Notes: generated from the letters alone by a model not told the origin. Counted from the first letter of the stretch, positions 26,218-34,693 are shown. The stretch is 64,000 bases of DNA from Propionispora sp. 2/2-37 (GCF_001298735.1 NZ_CYSP01000004.1:124001-188000), one strand, 5' to 3'. Numbers and translations: made by a program.

Positions 26218-27531
26218 TTGGAAGGTGACCCATCTATAGGTTTGGAAATTTTCATCATATTTGTTCTGATTATCGCCAACGGCATTTTTGCTATGACGGA
26301 AATCGCCATCGTTTCATCCCGTAAGGCACGTCTAGAGAAACAGGCTTTGGAAGGAAGCGCCAGGGCAAAAACCGCATTAGAATTAGCCAATGATCCCACC
26401 CAGCTTTTATCGACCGTCCAGATCGGCATCAGCATCATTGGGGTAGTCACAGGCGCCTACGGCGGCGCAACTCTGGCACAGCCACTGGCCGTTTTTCTTA
26501 AACCGGTCCCCCTTATTGGCGAGTATAGCGTTGCCGTCAGCATGGTAATTGTAGTTGCTTCGATTACTTATATATCGTTAATTGTCGGCGAATTGGTTCC
26601 TAAAAAAATAGCTTTAAACAATCCGGAACGTGTTGCCGCGTGGATCGCAATCCCTATGAATATTTTCTCCAAAATGTTCCTGCCGCTGGTCCGGCTGCTA
26701 AGTTATTCTACCGAATTCGCTCTCAAAATGTTAAACATCAAAGAACCTGTGGACTCCGGTGTCACGGAGGAAGAAATTAAACTGATGATTGCTGAGGGGA
26801 CCGCCGTGGGAACCTTCGAAGAAACAGAGAGAGATATTGTAGACAGGGTTTTCCGCCTGGGTGATATGCGGGTATCGGCACTGATGACCCCCAGAACACA
26901 AATTGACTGGATTGATCTGGAAGATATTGATGAACAAATCTGGAGCGACATTATGGAAAGCCACCATTCCCGTTTACCTGTAGCCAAAGGAAGCCTGGAC
27001 GATATCGTCGGTGTTATTTACGCCAAAGATATCCTGGCCATGCGCAATCAGTCCACACTGCCTATAGCCGAAAATACACGGGAGCCACTGTTTGTCCCCC
27101 GCAGTCTTCGCGCCTTTAAATTATTAGAACAATTCCAGCAAACCGGGACGCATATCGCCCTGGTTATGGATGAATTTGGCGGCATGATCGGCTTGGTGAC
27201 TCTATACGACATACTGGAGCACCTTGTGGGCGAATTACCACAGGAAGAAGAGGATGAACAGGAAATCGTACAGCGGGATGATGATTCCTGGTTACTGGAT
27301 GGGCTGCTGTCCATTGATGAATTTAAAGAATTATTTGATCTCGGTGAAATGCCCGGCGAGGACAAAGATCATTACCAGACTCTTGGCGGATTTATCATCT
27401 CTTATCTGGGCAGCATGCCTAAAACCGGGGATACTTTCGAATGGAATTATTTAAAATTTGAAATTGTGGATATGGACAGATTAAGAATCGATAAGGTAAT
27501 TGTCACTAAGCTAACTCTCCCTGACGGTTAG
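26218..27531 (+). CDS. CNNM/CorC-type membrane protein with CBS domains (hemolysin-C-like)
   Basis: This 437-aa protein has a DUF21/CNNM transmembrane domain (about residues 1-190, with FAMTEIAIVSSRKARLEK), a pair of CBS domains (about 205-325, TPRTQIDWIDLE) and a C-terminal CorC_HlyC domain (about 345-435). Such proteins are implicated in Mg2+ or Co2+ export and resistance. The start is uncertain: TTG at 26218 is preferred because AAAGGAG ends at 26205; an in-frame TTG at 26206 abuts that site and is too close. No ATG is available. Confidence 0.9.
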   Translation: MEGDPSIGLEIFIIFVLIIANGIFAMTEIAIVSSRKARLEKQALEGSARAKTALELANDPTQLLSTVQIGISIIGVVTGAYGGATLAQPLAVFLKPVPLIGEYSVAVSMVIVVASITYISLIVGELVPKKIALNNPERVAAWIAIPMNIFSKMFLPLVRLLSYSTEFALKMLNIKEPVDSGVTEEEIKLMIAEGTAVGTFEETERDIVDRVFRLGDMRVSALMTPRTQIDWIDLEDIDEQIWSDIMESHHSRLPVAKGSLDDIVGVIYAKDILAMRNQSTLPIAENTREPLFVPRSLRAFKLLEQFQQTGTHIALVMDEFGGMIGLVTLYDILEHLVGELPQEEEDEQEIVQRDDDSWLLDGLLSIDEFKELFDLGEMPGEDKDHYQTLGGFIISYLGSMPKTGDTFEWNYLKFEIVDMDRLRIDKVIVTKLTLPDG

Positions 27532-27591
27532 CAGTCTTTGATACGGAGCCAAAGCCGCCAAAGCAGGTTCTATAAAAACACTTTTCAGGCC

Positions 27592-27624
27592 AAAAGAGAA
27601 TGCTGTTAATTCCTGCGCTCTTTT
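27592..27624. terminator. Weak bidirectional terminator
   Basis: AAAAGAG (27592-27598) pairs with CTCTTTT (27618-27624) between two convergent genes; TTTAGTCTTTATTT follows on the plus strand. The stem is only seven pairs. Confidence 0.4.
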
Positions 27625-27635
27625 AGTCTTTATTT

Positions 27636-27830
27636 CTATCCGTCTATTTTGTCGGATTCAAGCAAGCCTTCTTCTGCCAACAATTGTAATTTGATTTCTT
27701 TCTTTTCCATACCTCTGGCAATACGCTGCAGTGATCTGGAAATATTATAAAGCAGGTATACAACGCCAATTGCCAGCAAAGTGTGAAACACACTAAAGAA
27801 AACAAATCCTAACGGAACATGATTATGCAT
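27636..27830 (-). CDS. 64-aa single-span membrane protein
   Basis: Starts MHNHVPLGFVFFSVFHTLLA, one membrane helix, then a basic/acidic cytoplasmic tail with a helical heptad-like pattern (SLQRIARGMEKKEIK). The start at 27830 follows AGAGGAG at good spacing; a longer frame upstream lacks a ribosome site. No family recognised. Confidence 0.65.
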   Translation of the reverse strand: MHNHVPLGFVFFSVFHTLLAIGVVYLLYNISRSLQRIARGMEKKEIKLQLLAEEGLLESDKIDG

Positions 27831-27892
27831 ACTACCACTCCTCTTATGATCATATCCCTGATTATGGTACAAATATATGGCAAAACTATGAC

Positions 27893-27956
27893 AAGATATC
27901 AAATAAATAAAAACCGTTTACCCTAGGGTAAGCGGTTTTTATTTATTTGATATCTT
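27893..27956. terminator. 64-nt near-perfect palindrome, bidirectional terminator
   Basis: Positions 27893-27956 form a stem of about 31 pairs with a single G-T mismatch, centred on CCCTAGGG. The inner arms AAAAACCG and CGGTTTTT give T-runs in both directions. The left end lies just upstream of the 64-aa gene and the right end overlaps the last codons of the 34-aa gene. Confidence 0.8.
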
Positions 27957-28043
27957 AACCTTAATTTCTTTACCACAGCTGGAGCATTTTCCAATACCAT
28001 GTTCAAAAATAACCTGACCTCTGCACGGCAAATGAATAAGCAT
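27939..28043 (-). CDS. 34-aa zinc-ribbon-like micropeptide
   Basis: ATG lies after GAAGGGAGGTG. The peptide has a cysteine knuckle, GKCSSCGKEI (C20, C23), plus C7, which may form a partial zinc site; the end is basic (IKVKISNK). The stop codon and last five codons lie inside the right arm of the palindromic terminator. Function unknown. Confidence 0.6.
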   Translation of the reverse strand: MLIHLPCRGQVIFEHGIGKCSSCGKEIKVKISNK

Positions 28044-28128
28044 ACATTACACCTCCCTTCAACAGCATGTTACTATAAACCTTTTTTATTATACCACTTT
28101 TCCTGCCTTCATGGCAAAACAAATCAGC

Positions 28129-28464
28129 TTACCTGACAATGGCCACCGGGGTCCCAACGGGTACAATTCGTGCCAGATTCAGGACATGACTATTGTGCAT
28201 ACGGATACAGCCATGTGAAACATAGTGACCGATTGAAGAAGGATTGTTTGTCCCATGTATGCCGTAATGCGCAACACTAAGTCCCAGCCACATCGCACCG
28301 AAAGGTCCGCCCGGATTAGGATTTTTGGTAACAATCCTATAAGTTCCGGTCGGAGTCGGTGTGACCATTTTTCCTACGCCGACCGGATATGTGGCAACAC
28401 TCTGCCCGTTTCGATATAATGACAAGCGTCTTGTCGTTAAGTTCACAGTAATAGAATAAGCCAT
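28129..28464 (-). CDS. L,D-transpeptidase (YkuD domain) without signal peptide
   Basis: This 111-aa protein is almost only a YkuD catalytic domain. The active-site signature reads [20 protein letters not shown], with the catalytic Cys in SHGCIRM. These enzymes make 3-3 cross-links in peptidoglycan or process spore or cell-envelope material. There is no signal peptide, membrane helix or LysM domain, so it would have to act in the cytoplasm-derived compartment (for example a forespore or mother cell) or leave by another route. Ribosome site AGGTGAAAAT is moderate. Confidence 0.88.
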   Translation of the reverse strand: MAYSITVNLTTRRLSLYRNGQSVATYPVGVGKMVTPTPTGTYRIVTKNPNPGGPFGAMWLGLSVAHYGIHGTNNPSSIGHYVSHGCIRMHNSHVLNLARIVPVGTPVAIVR

Positions 28465-28605
28465 ATTTTCACCTCTGCTTCATCTTATGCAGCACAAGTA
28501 AAAAAAGCCCTCCGGAAAGCTTCTCCTTTGACGGACAAATCAGCGACTAATATCATATGATATAGCGAAATACAAGTCAAATCTATTGATAGGAGATGGT
28601 TATTT

Positions 28606-28725
28606 ATGGGCTTTGGATTTGGCGGCGGCTGCGGACGCGGCAGTTGGTTCATCATTATCATCATTATTATATTGCTTCTTCTGTTTTGCTGCTTTGACAA
28701 CAACGATTGCAATTCGACTTGTTAA
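28606..28725 (+). CDS. 39-aa Gly/Cys-rich membrane micropeptide, YjcZ-like
   Basis: ATG follows ATAGGAGATGG. The peptide starts MGFGFGGGCGRGSW, then a run of Ile/Leu forming one membrane helix, and ends FCCFDNNDCNSTC with four Cys. The Gly-rich start plus helix resembles YjcZ-family sporulation peptides, but the Cys-rich tail is unusual. A strong terminator follows. Confidence 0.65.
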   Translation: MGFGFGGGCGRGSWFIIIIIIILLLLFCCFDNNDCNSTC

Positions 28726-28752
28726 ATTAACCTGCCGGAAATGTTATCGCGA

Positions 28753-28784
28753 AAACAGCCACATGCTTGCGGCTGTTTTTTTTT
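28753..28784 (+). terminator. Terminator of the 39-aa gene
   Basis: AAACAGCC, a ten-base loop and GGCTGTTT followed by a run of nine or more T. Confidence 0.88.
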
Positions 28785-28867
28785 ACCGGATAAACACTAT
28801 TGACTTTTTTTCTATTACTATATTATTGTAGAGGCAAATCACATCATAATTAAGGAGACTACCAAGG

Positions 28868-29533
28868 GTGAATAAGAGCATTTTAATTGTTGACGATGAG
28901 CAGCGTATGCGAAAACTGGTATCGGATTTTCTGAGCCGTGAAGGCTATACTATTCTTGAGGCTGCTGACGGCAAAGCGGCGCTGCAGGTATTGGAACAGG
29001 AAACAGTGGATCTGGTTATTCTGGATGTCATGATGCCCGAACATGATGGCTGGACGGTTTGCCGTGAAATCAGAAAAGATAATAATATCCCTGTCATTAT
29101 GCTTACTGCCCGAAGTGAAGAAGTTGACCAGTTGTTTGCTTTTGAAATCGGGGCCGACGAGTATATTACCAAACCTTTCAGTCCCAAAATTTTAACCGCA
29201 CGGGTTAATTCCATTTTCCGCCGGATAGAACGGGAAAAGACCGTTTCTTATAACGGACTGGCTATTGACGCCGCTGCCCGCCAGGTATCCCTGGACGGGC
29301 AGATTCTTGATTTAAGTCCCAAGGAATATGAATTGCTGGTTTATCTGACTGAAAATCAAGGGAAAGCACTTAGCCGCCAGCAAATCCTCAATCATGTCTG
29401 GAGTTATGAATACTTTGGCGATCTCCGGACGGTCGACACGCATATCAATCGCCTCCGGACAAAATTAGGGGATAAAAATTCTGCCATCCAAACCATCAGA
29501 GGTTACGGCTACCGTTTTGAGGCCGAAAAATGA
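28868..29533 (+). CDS. OmpR/PhoB-family response regulator
   Basis: This 221-aa protein has a receiver domain (DD at 9-10, phospho-acceptor D53 in VILDVMMPEHD, Lys in ITKPFSPK) and a winged-helix DNA-binding domain ending in the recognition-helix region (DLRTVDTHINRLRTKLG). It starts with GTG after AAGGAG and overlaps the sensor kinase gene by four bases (ATGA). The 11-bp direct repeats before the DUF2680 gene are of the type OmpR-family regulators bind, so that gene is a likely target. Confidence 0.94.
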   Translation: MNKSILIVDDEQRMRKLVSDFLSREGYTILEAADGKAALQVLEQETVDLVILDVMMPEHDGWTVCREIRKDNNIPVIMLTARSEEVDQLFAFEIGADEYITKPFSPKILTARVNSIFRRIEREKTVSYNGLAIDAAARQVSLDGQILDLSPKEYELLVYLTENQGKALSRQQILNHVWSYEYFGDLRTVDTHINRLRTKLGDKNSAIQTIRGYGYRFEAEK

Positions 29534-31026
29534 AACTTTCTATCAGAACAAGATTATTTACCAATCTAACCGCATTATTGCTTTTTTTCGTTTTTCTCTC
29601 CCTTTGTCTGACTTTGCTTGGACTGGAAAAGTATTATTTCTGGCAAAAGAAAAACGTCCTGGTAACTGCCGGTGAAACAATTGACAGTGTATATCTCGGA
29701 AACCCCGAAGATCTTTCGCTTGATTTAGAACGTCTGGGAAACACACTGGGTGCTCGTATCATCATCTCCAGGGACGGTTATGTGAAATACAGTTCCTTTG
29801 GGCGCATCATTAATGAAAAATTTCATGAACTGCCGCCAGCTCCGCCTTCTAATGCAGTCAGTGCCGTCCCTCAGCCCCCCAGGCCGCTGTCTATTTCCAA
29901 GGAAAGAGAGTCCTTTGACAGCCGTACGGTCCTGGAAGTTCAGCAAGACCAGGTGCTAAAGATTGATTTTTTAACAATGGAACGGCAATTAAATAACGGC
30001 GACACTCTCCTTATCCACCAACCGCTGGCACCCATGCAGGAAAGTGCCACTGTAGCTGCACAGTTTCTTGGCATTACCGGTATTCTGGCACTGCTGCTTG
30101 GCTCGGTCTGGACATTTCTTTTTGCCAAAAAGTTTACAGCTCCGATATTGGAACTCAATCGCATTGCTCAAAGCATGAGCAAACTTAATTTTTCTCAAAA
30201 GTGCACCATAAACCGCAGTGATGAAATCGGCGAACTCGGCAGCAGCATAAACCAGCTGTCCACCCAGTTGGATACCGCCATATCCGAACTGTACCAGAAA
30301 AATTTACAGCTGATGGCCGATGTGGAAAAAGAACGTAAACTCGACAAAATGCGCAAAGACTTTGTTTCCAGCGTTTCCCATGAATTAAAAACACCGCTGG
30401 CATTGATCTTAGGCTATGCGGAGGGACTGAAAGAAAATGTCGCCAAGGATGAAGACAGCAGGAATTTTTACTCTTCGGTCATTATTGACGAAGCCGGAAA
30501 AATGGATAAACTGGTAAAAGATCTGCTAAATCTTTCTCAGATTGAATCCGGCTTCTTTCCATTAACGCAAACAGACTTTGATCTCTCAGCACTCCTGAAC
30601 GACTTCGCCTCTAAATATCAAACACTTTTCCAAGAAAAAAACATTACGCTGGAAATGAACCTACCGGACAGCCGAATTGTACATGGTGATTCCTTACGAA
30701 TCGAACAAGTTCTCACGAATCTCCTCACTAATGCCATTGATCATACGGACGCAAACAAACAAGTCAAAATATCCATTCAGGATGTAGACGATAAAGTCAG
30801 AATTTTTGTCTTCAACTCCGGCAAACCCATTCCTGAGGAAAGTTTCGATAAACTTTGGACAAGTTTTTACAAAGTTGATAAATCCCGCTCCAGAGAGCAT
30901 GGCGGCTATGGACTGGGCCTTTCTATCGTTCGTGCCATCCAAGAACTTCATGGTAACCGTTATGGTGTCCAAAATACGCCGGAAGGTGTTTCTTTCTGGT
31001 TTGAAGTAAATAAAACAGCACCATAA
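29530..31026 (+). CDS. Sensor histidine kinase
   Basis: This 498-aa membrane kinase has a first helix at about residues 11-31, an extracytoplasmic sensor of about 140 residues with a Pro-rich stretch (LPPAPPSNAVSAVPQPPRPL), a second helix at about 178-199, HAMP (200-252), HisKA with the phospho-accepting H284 in SSVSHELKTPL, and HATPase_c with GLGLSIVRAI. It is translationally coupled to the response regulator upstream. The signal is unknown; the downstream periplasmic DUF2680 protein suggests envelope stress. Confidence 0.93.
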   Translation: MKLSIRTRLFTNLTALLLFFVFLSLCLTLLGLEKYYFWQKKNVLVTAGETIDSVYLGNPEDLSLDLERLGNTLGARIIISRDGYVKYSSFGRIINEKFHELPPAPPSNAVSAVPQPPRPLSISKERESFDSRTVLEVQQDQVLKIDFLTMERQLNNGDTLLIHQPLAPMQESATVAAQFLGITGILALLLGSVWTFLFAKKFTAPILELNRIAQSMSKLNFSQKCTINRSDEIGELGSSINQLSTQLDTAISELYQKNLQLMADVEKERKLDKMRKDFVSSVSHELKTPLALILGYAEGLKENVAKDEDSRNFYSSVIIDEAGKMDKLVKDLLNLSQIESGFFPLTQTDFDLSALLNDFASKYQTLFQEKNITLEMNLPDSRIVHGDSLRIEQVLTNLLTNAIDHTDANKQVKISIQDVDDKVRIFVFNSGKPIPEESFDKLWTSFYKVDKSRSREHGGYGLGLSIVRAIQELHGNRYGVQNTPEGVSFWFEVNKTAP

Positions 31027-31036
31027 TTACACAAGA

Positions 31037-31070
31037 TTGTAACATTTTTGTAACATTTCTCCTGCATAAT
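31037..31070 (+). promoter_or_regulatory. Tandem 11-bp repeats and promoter before the DUF2680 gene
   Basis: TTGTAACATTT occurs twice head-to-tail at 31037-31047 and 31048-31058, an exact 11-bp tandem repeat. A -10-like CATAAT (31065-31070) follows. This is the layout of OmpR/PhoB-family activator sites, and the response regulator gene is immediately upstream. Confidence 0.7.
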
Positions 31071-31111
31071 AAGACTAAAGCGAGAGATTACCATATAAAG
31101 GAGAATCCATT

Positions 31112-31882
31112 ATGAACCTATCAACAAGAAAGAAACTAGTCAGCGGTCTGATCATCGGTTGTCTGGCTCTTTCTCTTGGAAGTCTGGCTTTTGCCGATGA
31201 AATGAAGACCTGTCCACCGCCCCAAGCGGAGAATGAGGCAACTTGCCGGGCCTCTAATCACCCCGGAGGGGAAAAACAGCTGTCGGACAGTTTAACCAAA
31301 TTAGTGACAGAAGGAACCATTACTCAAGAGCAAGCCGACAAAATACAGACTTTCTTTAAAGAAAAAGCTGCCGAACGTCAGGCTGCCTTTGAAAAAATGA
31401 AAAAGATGACGCCCGAACAACGTCAGGCATATCTTAAAAAGAAATCGCCCCGGCATTCCGACCTGATTAATGATCTGAAAAGCGCGGCCGGCCTTTCACA
31501 GGAACAGGCGCAAGTAGTTGCTGAAACCCTGCGTCCGCCGCGGCCATTTCCGCCCCAGGAACGTCTCCAGCAAATCGATACTACCCTGGCCCAGCTGGTA
31601 CAGCAGGGAACCATTACTCAGGAGCAGGCCGATGAGCTGGTACAATTCTTTAAAGAAAAAGCTGCCGAACATAAAGCGGAATTTGAAAAAACCAGGGACA
31701 TGACCCCGGAAGAACGGCAGGCGTTCCTCAAGGGAAAAATGCCGCAGCAGCCTGACTTCATCAACGATCTGAAAAACGCGGCCGGCCTTTCCGATAAACA
31801 GGTTAGAGCAGTAGCCGCTGCGCTTCACCCGCCACACGGGCCGCATCATGCGGACTGCAACCGCCCGGCTGGAAATCAATAA
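31112..31882 (+). CDS. Exported DUF2680 (YckD-like) protein with an internal duplication
   Basis: This 256-aa protein has a signal peptide (to about residue 29, LAFADEMK). Two repeats of about 85 residues follow, each starting L..LV..GTITQEQAD, then FFKEKAAE, MTPEQRQAYLKKK or MTPEERQAFLKGK, and INDLK.AAGLS. The unit resembles DUF2680. The MTPE(Q/E)RQA element recalls the LTxxQ motif of CpxP/Spy periplasmic chaperones, but homology is not shown. The ends are Pro/His-rich (LHPPHGPHHADCNRP). It directly follows a two-component system and has phased repeats at its promoter. Confidence 0.8.
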   Translation: MNLSTRKKLVSGLIIGCLALSLGSLAFADEMKTCPPPQAENEATCRASNHPGGEKQLSDSLTKLVTEGTITQEQADKIQTFFKEKAAERQAAFEKMKKMTPEQRQAYLKKKSPRHSDLINDLKSAAGLSQEQAQVVAETLRPPRPFPPQERLQQIDTTLAQLVQQGTITQEQADELVQFFKEKAAEHKAEFEKTRDMTPEERQAFLKGKMPQQPDFINDLKNAAGLSDKQVRAVAAALHPPHGPHHADCNRPAGNQ

Positions 31883-31927
31883 GTAAAAACTTCAATCTTA
31901 GCTAAAATATAAAAGGTGGCATATACT

Positions 31928-32230
31928 ATGAAAAAACCATTACAAAAAGTTATTGTATTTTCCCTGCTTGGCCTGTTTCAATTAGGGCTTGCCGCTTCTG
32001 CGGCGGAAGCTTCCCCGCTTCATCTGACAAATCGCTTGGATCAGCAGCAGTCTTATCAGGCCGCTCCCCAGGGAACGAATCAGCAGGAACGGGAGCGTCT
32101 GGAAAACGAACGTCATCAACGTGAAATGAAACGGCGACCTAACGAGAGCGACAGGGAATGGGAAAAACGTCAGAAACAAGAGATTCAGCGTCATCAAGAT
32201 GAACTGCGCCAAATAGGGGCTGCGAGATAA
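31928..32230 (+). CDS. Small exported highly charged protein
   Basis: This 100-aa protein has a signal peptide (IVFSLLGLFQLGLAASAAEA) and a mature part dominated by Glu/Arg/Gln helices (QERERLENERHQREMKRR, KRQKQEIQRHQDELRQ). It starts with ATG at 31928 after AAAAGGTGG; an in-frame GTG lies inside that site. It is 45 bp after the DUF2680 gene and likely in the same transcript, ended by a terminator. Family not recognised; a periplasmic helical protein is all that can be said. Confidence 0.75.
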   Translation: MKKPLQKVIVFSLLGLFQLGLAASAAEASPLHLTNRLDQQQSYQAAPQGTNQQERERLENERHQREMKRRPNESDREWEKRQKQEIQRHQDELRQIGAAR

Positions 32231-32237
32231 ACAATGA

Positions 32238-32279
32238 AGTGAACTCCTGAGGGGAAAGCCAGCAGGAGTTCACTTTGTT
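32238..32279. terminator. Bidirectional terminator between convergent genes
   Basis: AGTGAACTCCTG (32238-32249) pairs with CAGGAGTTCACT (32263-32274), then TTGTTTTC on the plus strand. Confidence 0.8.
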
Positions 32280-32291
32280 TTCATTTGAAGT

Positions 32292-33668
32292 TCAAGGCAA
32301 TTGCCTTTTAACGGAAAATATTGATTCTTCCTCAACTGCCAGGTTATTGTATTTTTCTTTATAATGTTTTTTATTATTAATAATCTGCCATAATTGATCC
32401 AGGAACAGATCGGCTTCCTGGATGGTATTATATAATCCCAGGCTGATTCTTACTAAACCCGGGACGGTCTTTTCATGATGCTTATGGTAGTACTCTATAT
32501 CCTGTTTACTGAAACCGAGCAATTTCTCCACATAAGGGTGGGCACAAAAAAGACCGCTCCGCACCGCAATCCCCGCTTCATAGGACAGCATTTTAGCCAG
32601 CAGACGGTGCTCAATGCCTTCAACACGAATTGATATAATACTTACCCTGTCTTCGTCCGGTGAGGAATGGCAATATAAACTGACGCCCGGCATACAGGCT
32701 AACCCGGCAATTAAATAATCAATCACTGTTTTTTCATATTGATAAATGACCTCGATACCGATCTGCTGTATGATGCGGATGGCCGTCAGCAGGGCCAGCA
32801 CCCCCAGCGGATTGGGAGTACCCGCTTCCTCTTTGTAGGGAGAGTCATCCCAGTCAACAAATTCTCGCGAAACCAGCTTTACCGCACCTCCCCCTTTAAG
32901 CATCGGTTCATACCCGTCAAACGTATCACGCGGTCCGATCAGCACCCCTGTCCCAAAGGGAGCATACATCTTATGTGCCGAAAAAACAAGATAGTCAATA
33001 TGTTCTTTACTGCTGTGGGGCTTCATGTCAATGGCACTATGCGGCACCAATTGCGCACCGTCTACTAAAATCCGGGCTCCATAGTGATGGGCCAGTCCGG
33101 CTATCTTGTGTACCGGAGGGATAAAGCCGGTAACGTTGGAAGCTCCGGTTACGGCAACCAGTTTAACTTTACCGCCATATCGTTCCAATTTACACGCTAA
33201 ATCTTCCAGTGATAACTCCCCGGCCTGGTTTATTTTCACATAATCCAGTTTGAATTTATTTCTCCAGGGAAGATCATTGGCCAAATGTTCCATTTCACTG
33301 GAAAGAATCACTGCCTGCCCTTCCTGTTGTTGCAATATGTAGGATAACAAATTGATGGCTTCTGTTGTACCTTTGGTATAGATAACCAAATCACGTTTTG
33401 CATCAGCATGAACAAATTGTTTAATTTGTTCCCGCCCTTCTTCATACATGTCAGAAGTCACAACCGACTTATATCCAGTTCCCCGGTGAACGGATGAATA
33501 CCATGGAGAAAAATCCTGAATTTCCTTGATTACAGCATGGAAAGGTGGCGTGGTTGCCGCATTATCAAAATTAATGGAAGTAACATAGTCTCCATTCAGT
33601 AAAGGTACTTTCACATTGACTCCGGCAATCAACCGCCTGAAATGAGCTGTTAATCCATCCTTTGCCAT
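32292..33668 (-). CDS. Class V aminotransferase / cysteine desulfurase-like PLP enzyme
   Basis: This 458-aa fold-type I enzyme has the SufS/CsdA-like N-terminal FDNAATTPP, the PLP Lys in VFSAHKMYAPFGTGVL, the cofactor Asp/Gln in RILVDGAQLVPH, and a Cys in AVRSGLFCAHPYV at the position of the SufS catalytic Cys (R-x-G-x-x-C). It may mobilise sulfur from cysteine or act as a lyase on another amino acid. It is longer than SufS (about 410) through both termini. It is monocistronic with no Fe-S assembly genes nearby, so a housekeeping SUF role is unlikely. Confidence 0.85.
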   Translation of the reverse strand: MAKDGLTAHFRRLIAGVNVKVPLLNGDYVTSINFDNAATTPPFHAVIKEIQDFSPWYSSVHRGTGYKSVVTSDMYEEGREQIKQFVHADAKRDLVIYTKGTTEAINLLSYILQQQEGQAVILSSEMEHLANDLPWRNKFKLDYVKINQAGELSLEDLACKLERYGGKVKLVAVTGASNVTGFIPPVHKIAGLAHHYGARILVDGAQLVPHSAIDMKPHSSKEHIDYLVFSAHKMYAPFGTGVLIGPRDTFDGYEPMLKGGGAVKLVSREFVDWDDSPYKEEAGTPNPLGVLALLTAIRIIQQIGIEVIYQYEKTVIDYLIAGLACMPGVSLYCHSSPDEDRVSIISIRVEGIEHRLLAKMLSYEAGIAVRSGLFCAHPYVEKLLGFSKQDIEYYHKHHEKTVPGLVRISLGLYNTIQEADLFLDQLWQIINNKKHYKEKYNNLAVEEESIFSVKRQLP

Positions 33669-33770
33669 CTTGATCCCTCATTACCGTTTATTTTATCAAA
33701 AAGCCTTTCCTTACACTGTATTCATTACAAATTATATTGGTTACATTGACGAACTACAATTGCAGAGTAA

Positions 33771-33823
33771 CAAGAAGAAGAGAAGAACGCTGCTTTTTCA
33801 GAGCCCTTTCTTCTCTTCTTGTC
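33771..33823. repeat. Imperfect hairpin in the gap 33669-33855
   Basis: An Ala-rich purine arm (ACAAGAAG...AGAGAAGAA) pairs with TTTCTTCTCTTCTTGT, with a three-base bulge. It may be the terminator of the 59-aa gene at 33856, but the T-run is poor. Confidence 0.45.
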
Positions 33824-33855
33824 TTTATTGGAAAATCACTTCCTTGTCCCCCTCG

Positions 33856-34035
33856 TTACGGATAAAAGCTAAGTTCCGGGAACATGGCGGCAAAAGAGGT
33901 GGGTAATACCAGTTCCGGGAAAAAAATAATTTGAACACGGGGATGATTACCGTAGAACATACGCACCGGATAAGGCCGGTGACAATAAGGGCAAATCCAG
34001 TCAGCTCTATTTCGGACGGATAAATTTATTCGCAT
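33856..34035 (-). CDS. 59-aa small protein with a CPYCH motif
   Basis: It starts MRINLSVRNRADWICPYCHR at 34035, seven bases after GGGAGA; a longer frame upstream has no ribosome site. The single CxxC-H motif suggests half a zinc ribbon; the rest is hydrophobic/aromatic. No family recognised. Confidence 0.5.
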   Translation of the reverse strand: MRINLSVRNRADWICPYCHRPYPVRMFYGNHPRVQIIFFPELVLPTSFAAMFPELSFYP

Positions 34036-34196
34036 CGAAAGCATCTCCCACTTTTTATTATATCTTATGTAAATCAAGTGGTTTTTGCTAACTTTCAATA
34101 GTTTAAAGACTGAATAGCAATGCCCTGCTTTGGCAACACTAGAACTGCTTACCTGTATTTGCTTTTTATCCCACCACAAGAGGAGCGTTGATACTC

Positions 34197-34358
34197 ATGC
34201 CAAATTACCGGGTCATTCTTGACGGCACGGATACGGGTAAAATTATCGTAGCCGGCAGTTATGAAGACGCATATTTTGATGCGGCCAGCACACTTGCACT
34301 GACATACCAAAACAACCTGGTCCTGGAAGAAATAGCAGGTGACAAATTGCTCCCCTGA
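34197..34358 (+). CDS. 53-aa small cytoplasmic protein
   Basis: ATG at 34197 about 11 bases after AGAGGAG. The product begins MPNYRVILDGTDTGKIIVAG and has a regular globular composition, YEDAYFDAASTLALTY, suggesting a small alpha/beta fold. It is followed 31 bp later by a 39-aa gene and a shared terminator. Function unknown. Confidence 0.65.
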   Translation: MPNYRVILDGTDTGKIIVAGSYEDAYFDAASTLALTYQNNLVLEEIAGDKLLP

Positions 34359-34389
34359 TAAAACTACTGTCGGCAGGAGGTGAAAAAGA

Positions 34390-34509
34390 ATGGGCGGAAA
34401 GACATATGATCAGTTTAAAAGCCGTCAGAATGCCAAAGCAAAAAACCAAACCGGAACAACAGCTAAAAATAGCACCAATGATGAAAAACGCAATCAAAAA
34501 GAGGAATAA
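34390..34509 (+). CDS. 39-aa basic, disordered small protein
   Basis: ATG follows an excellent AGGAGGTGA site. The peptide is Lys/Asn/Gln/Thr-rich without hydrophobic core (MGGKTYDQFKSRQNAKAK), so probably disordered and possibly nucleic-acid or surface binding. Five bases after its stop a strong terminator begins, ending the two-gene unit. Confidence 0.7.
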   Translation: MGGKTYDQFKSRQNAKAKNQTGTTAKNSTNDEKRNQKEE

Positions 34510-34513
34510 TCCG

Positions 34514-34537
34514 GGTGGCAGCTGCCACCTTTTTTTG
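34514..34537 (+). terminator. Terminator of the two small genes
   Basis: The perfect dyad GGTGGCAGCTGCCACC (34514-34529) is followed by TTTTTTT. Confidence 0.85.
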
Positions 34538-34602
34538 TGAATACATAATCGTTCTGTCCTTACCTTTCCTCGCATACCTATGGTACCGGGGGAGTAAATT
34601 TG

Positions 34603-34692
34603 ATGGTGGAGCTCTTCTGCAACATATTGCTATTGATGATCATTCCGTTAGCAACCATAGCGCTCATTTGGTTTTTATGCCGGATAAATTAA
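34603..34692 (+). CDS. 29-aa membrane micropeptide
   Basis: ATG follows GGGGGAG by eight bases. The product is almost one membrane helix (MVELFCNILLLMIIPLATIA) with a short end CRIN. A hairpin follows. Very small, so confidence is moderate. Confidence 0.45.
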   Translation: MVELFCNILLLMIIPLATIALIWFLCRIN

Positions 34693-34693
34693 T

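Noticed and set aside
32292-33668. Calling the class V enzyme SufS or NifS
   Set aside because: It carries SufS-like motifs, but no suf/isc genes are nearby and its termini are longer, so only a general family call is made.
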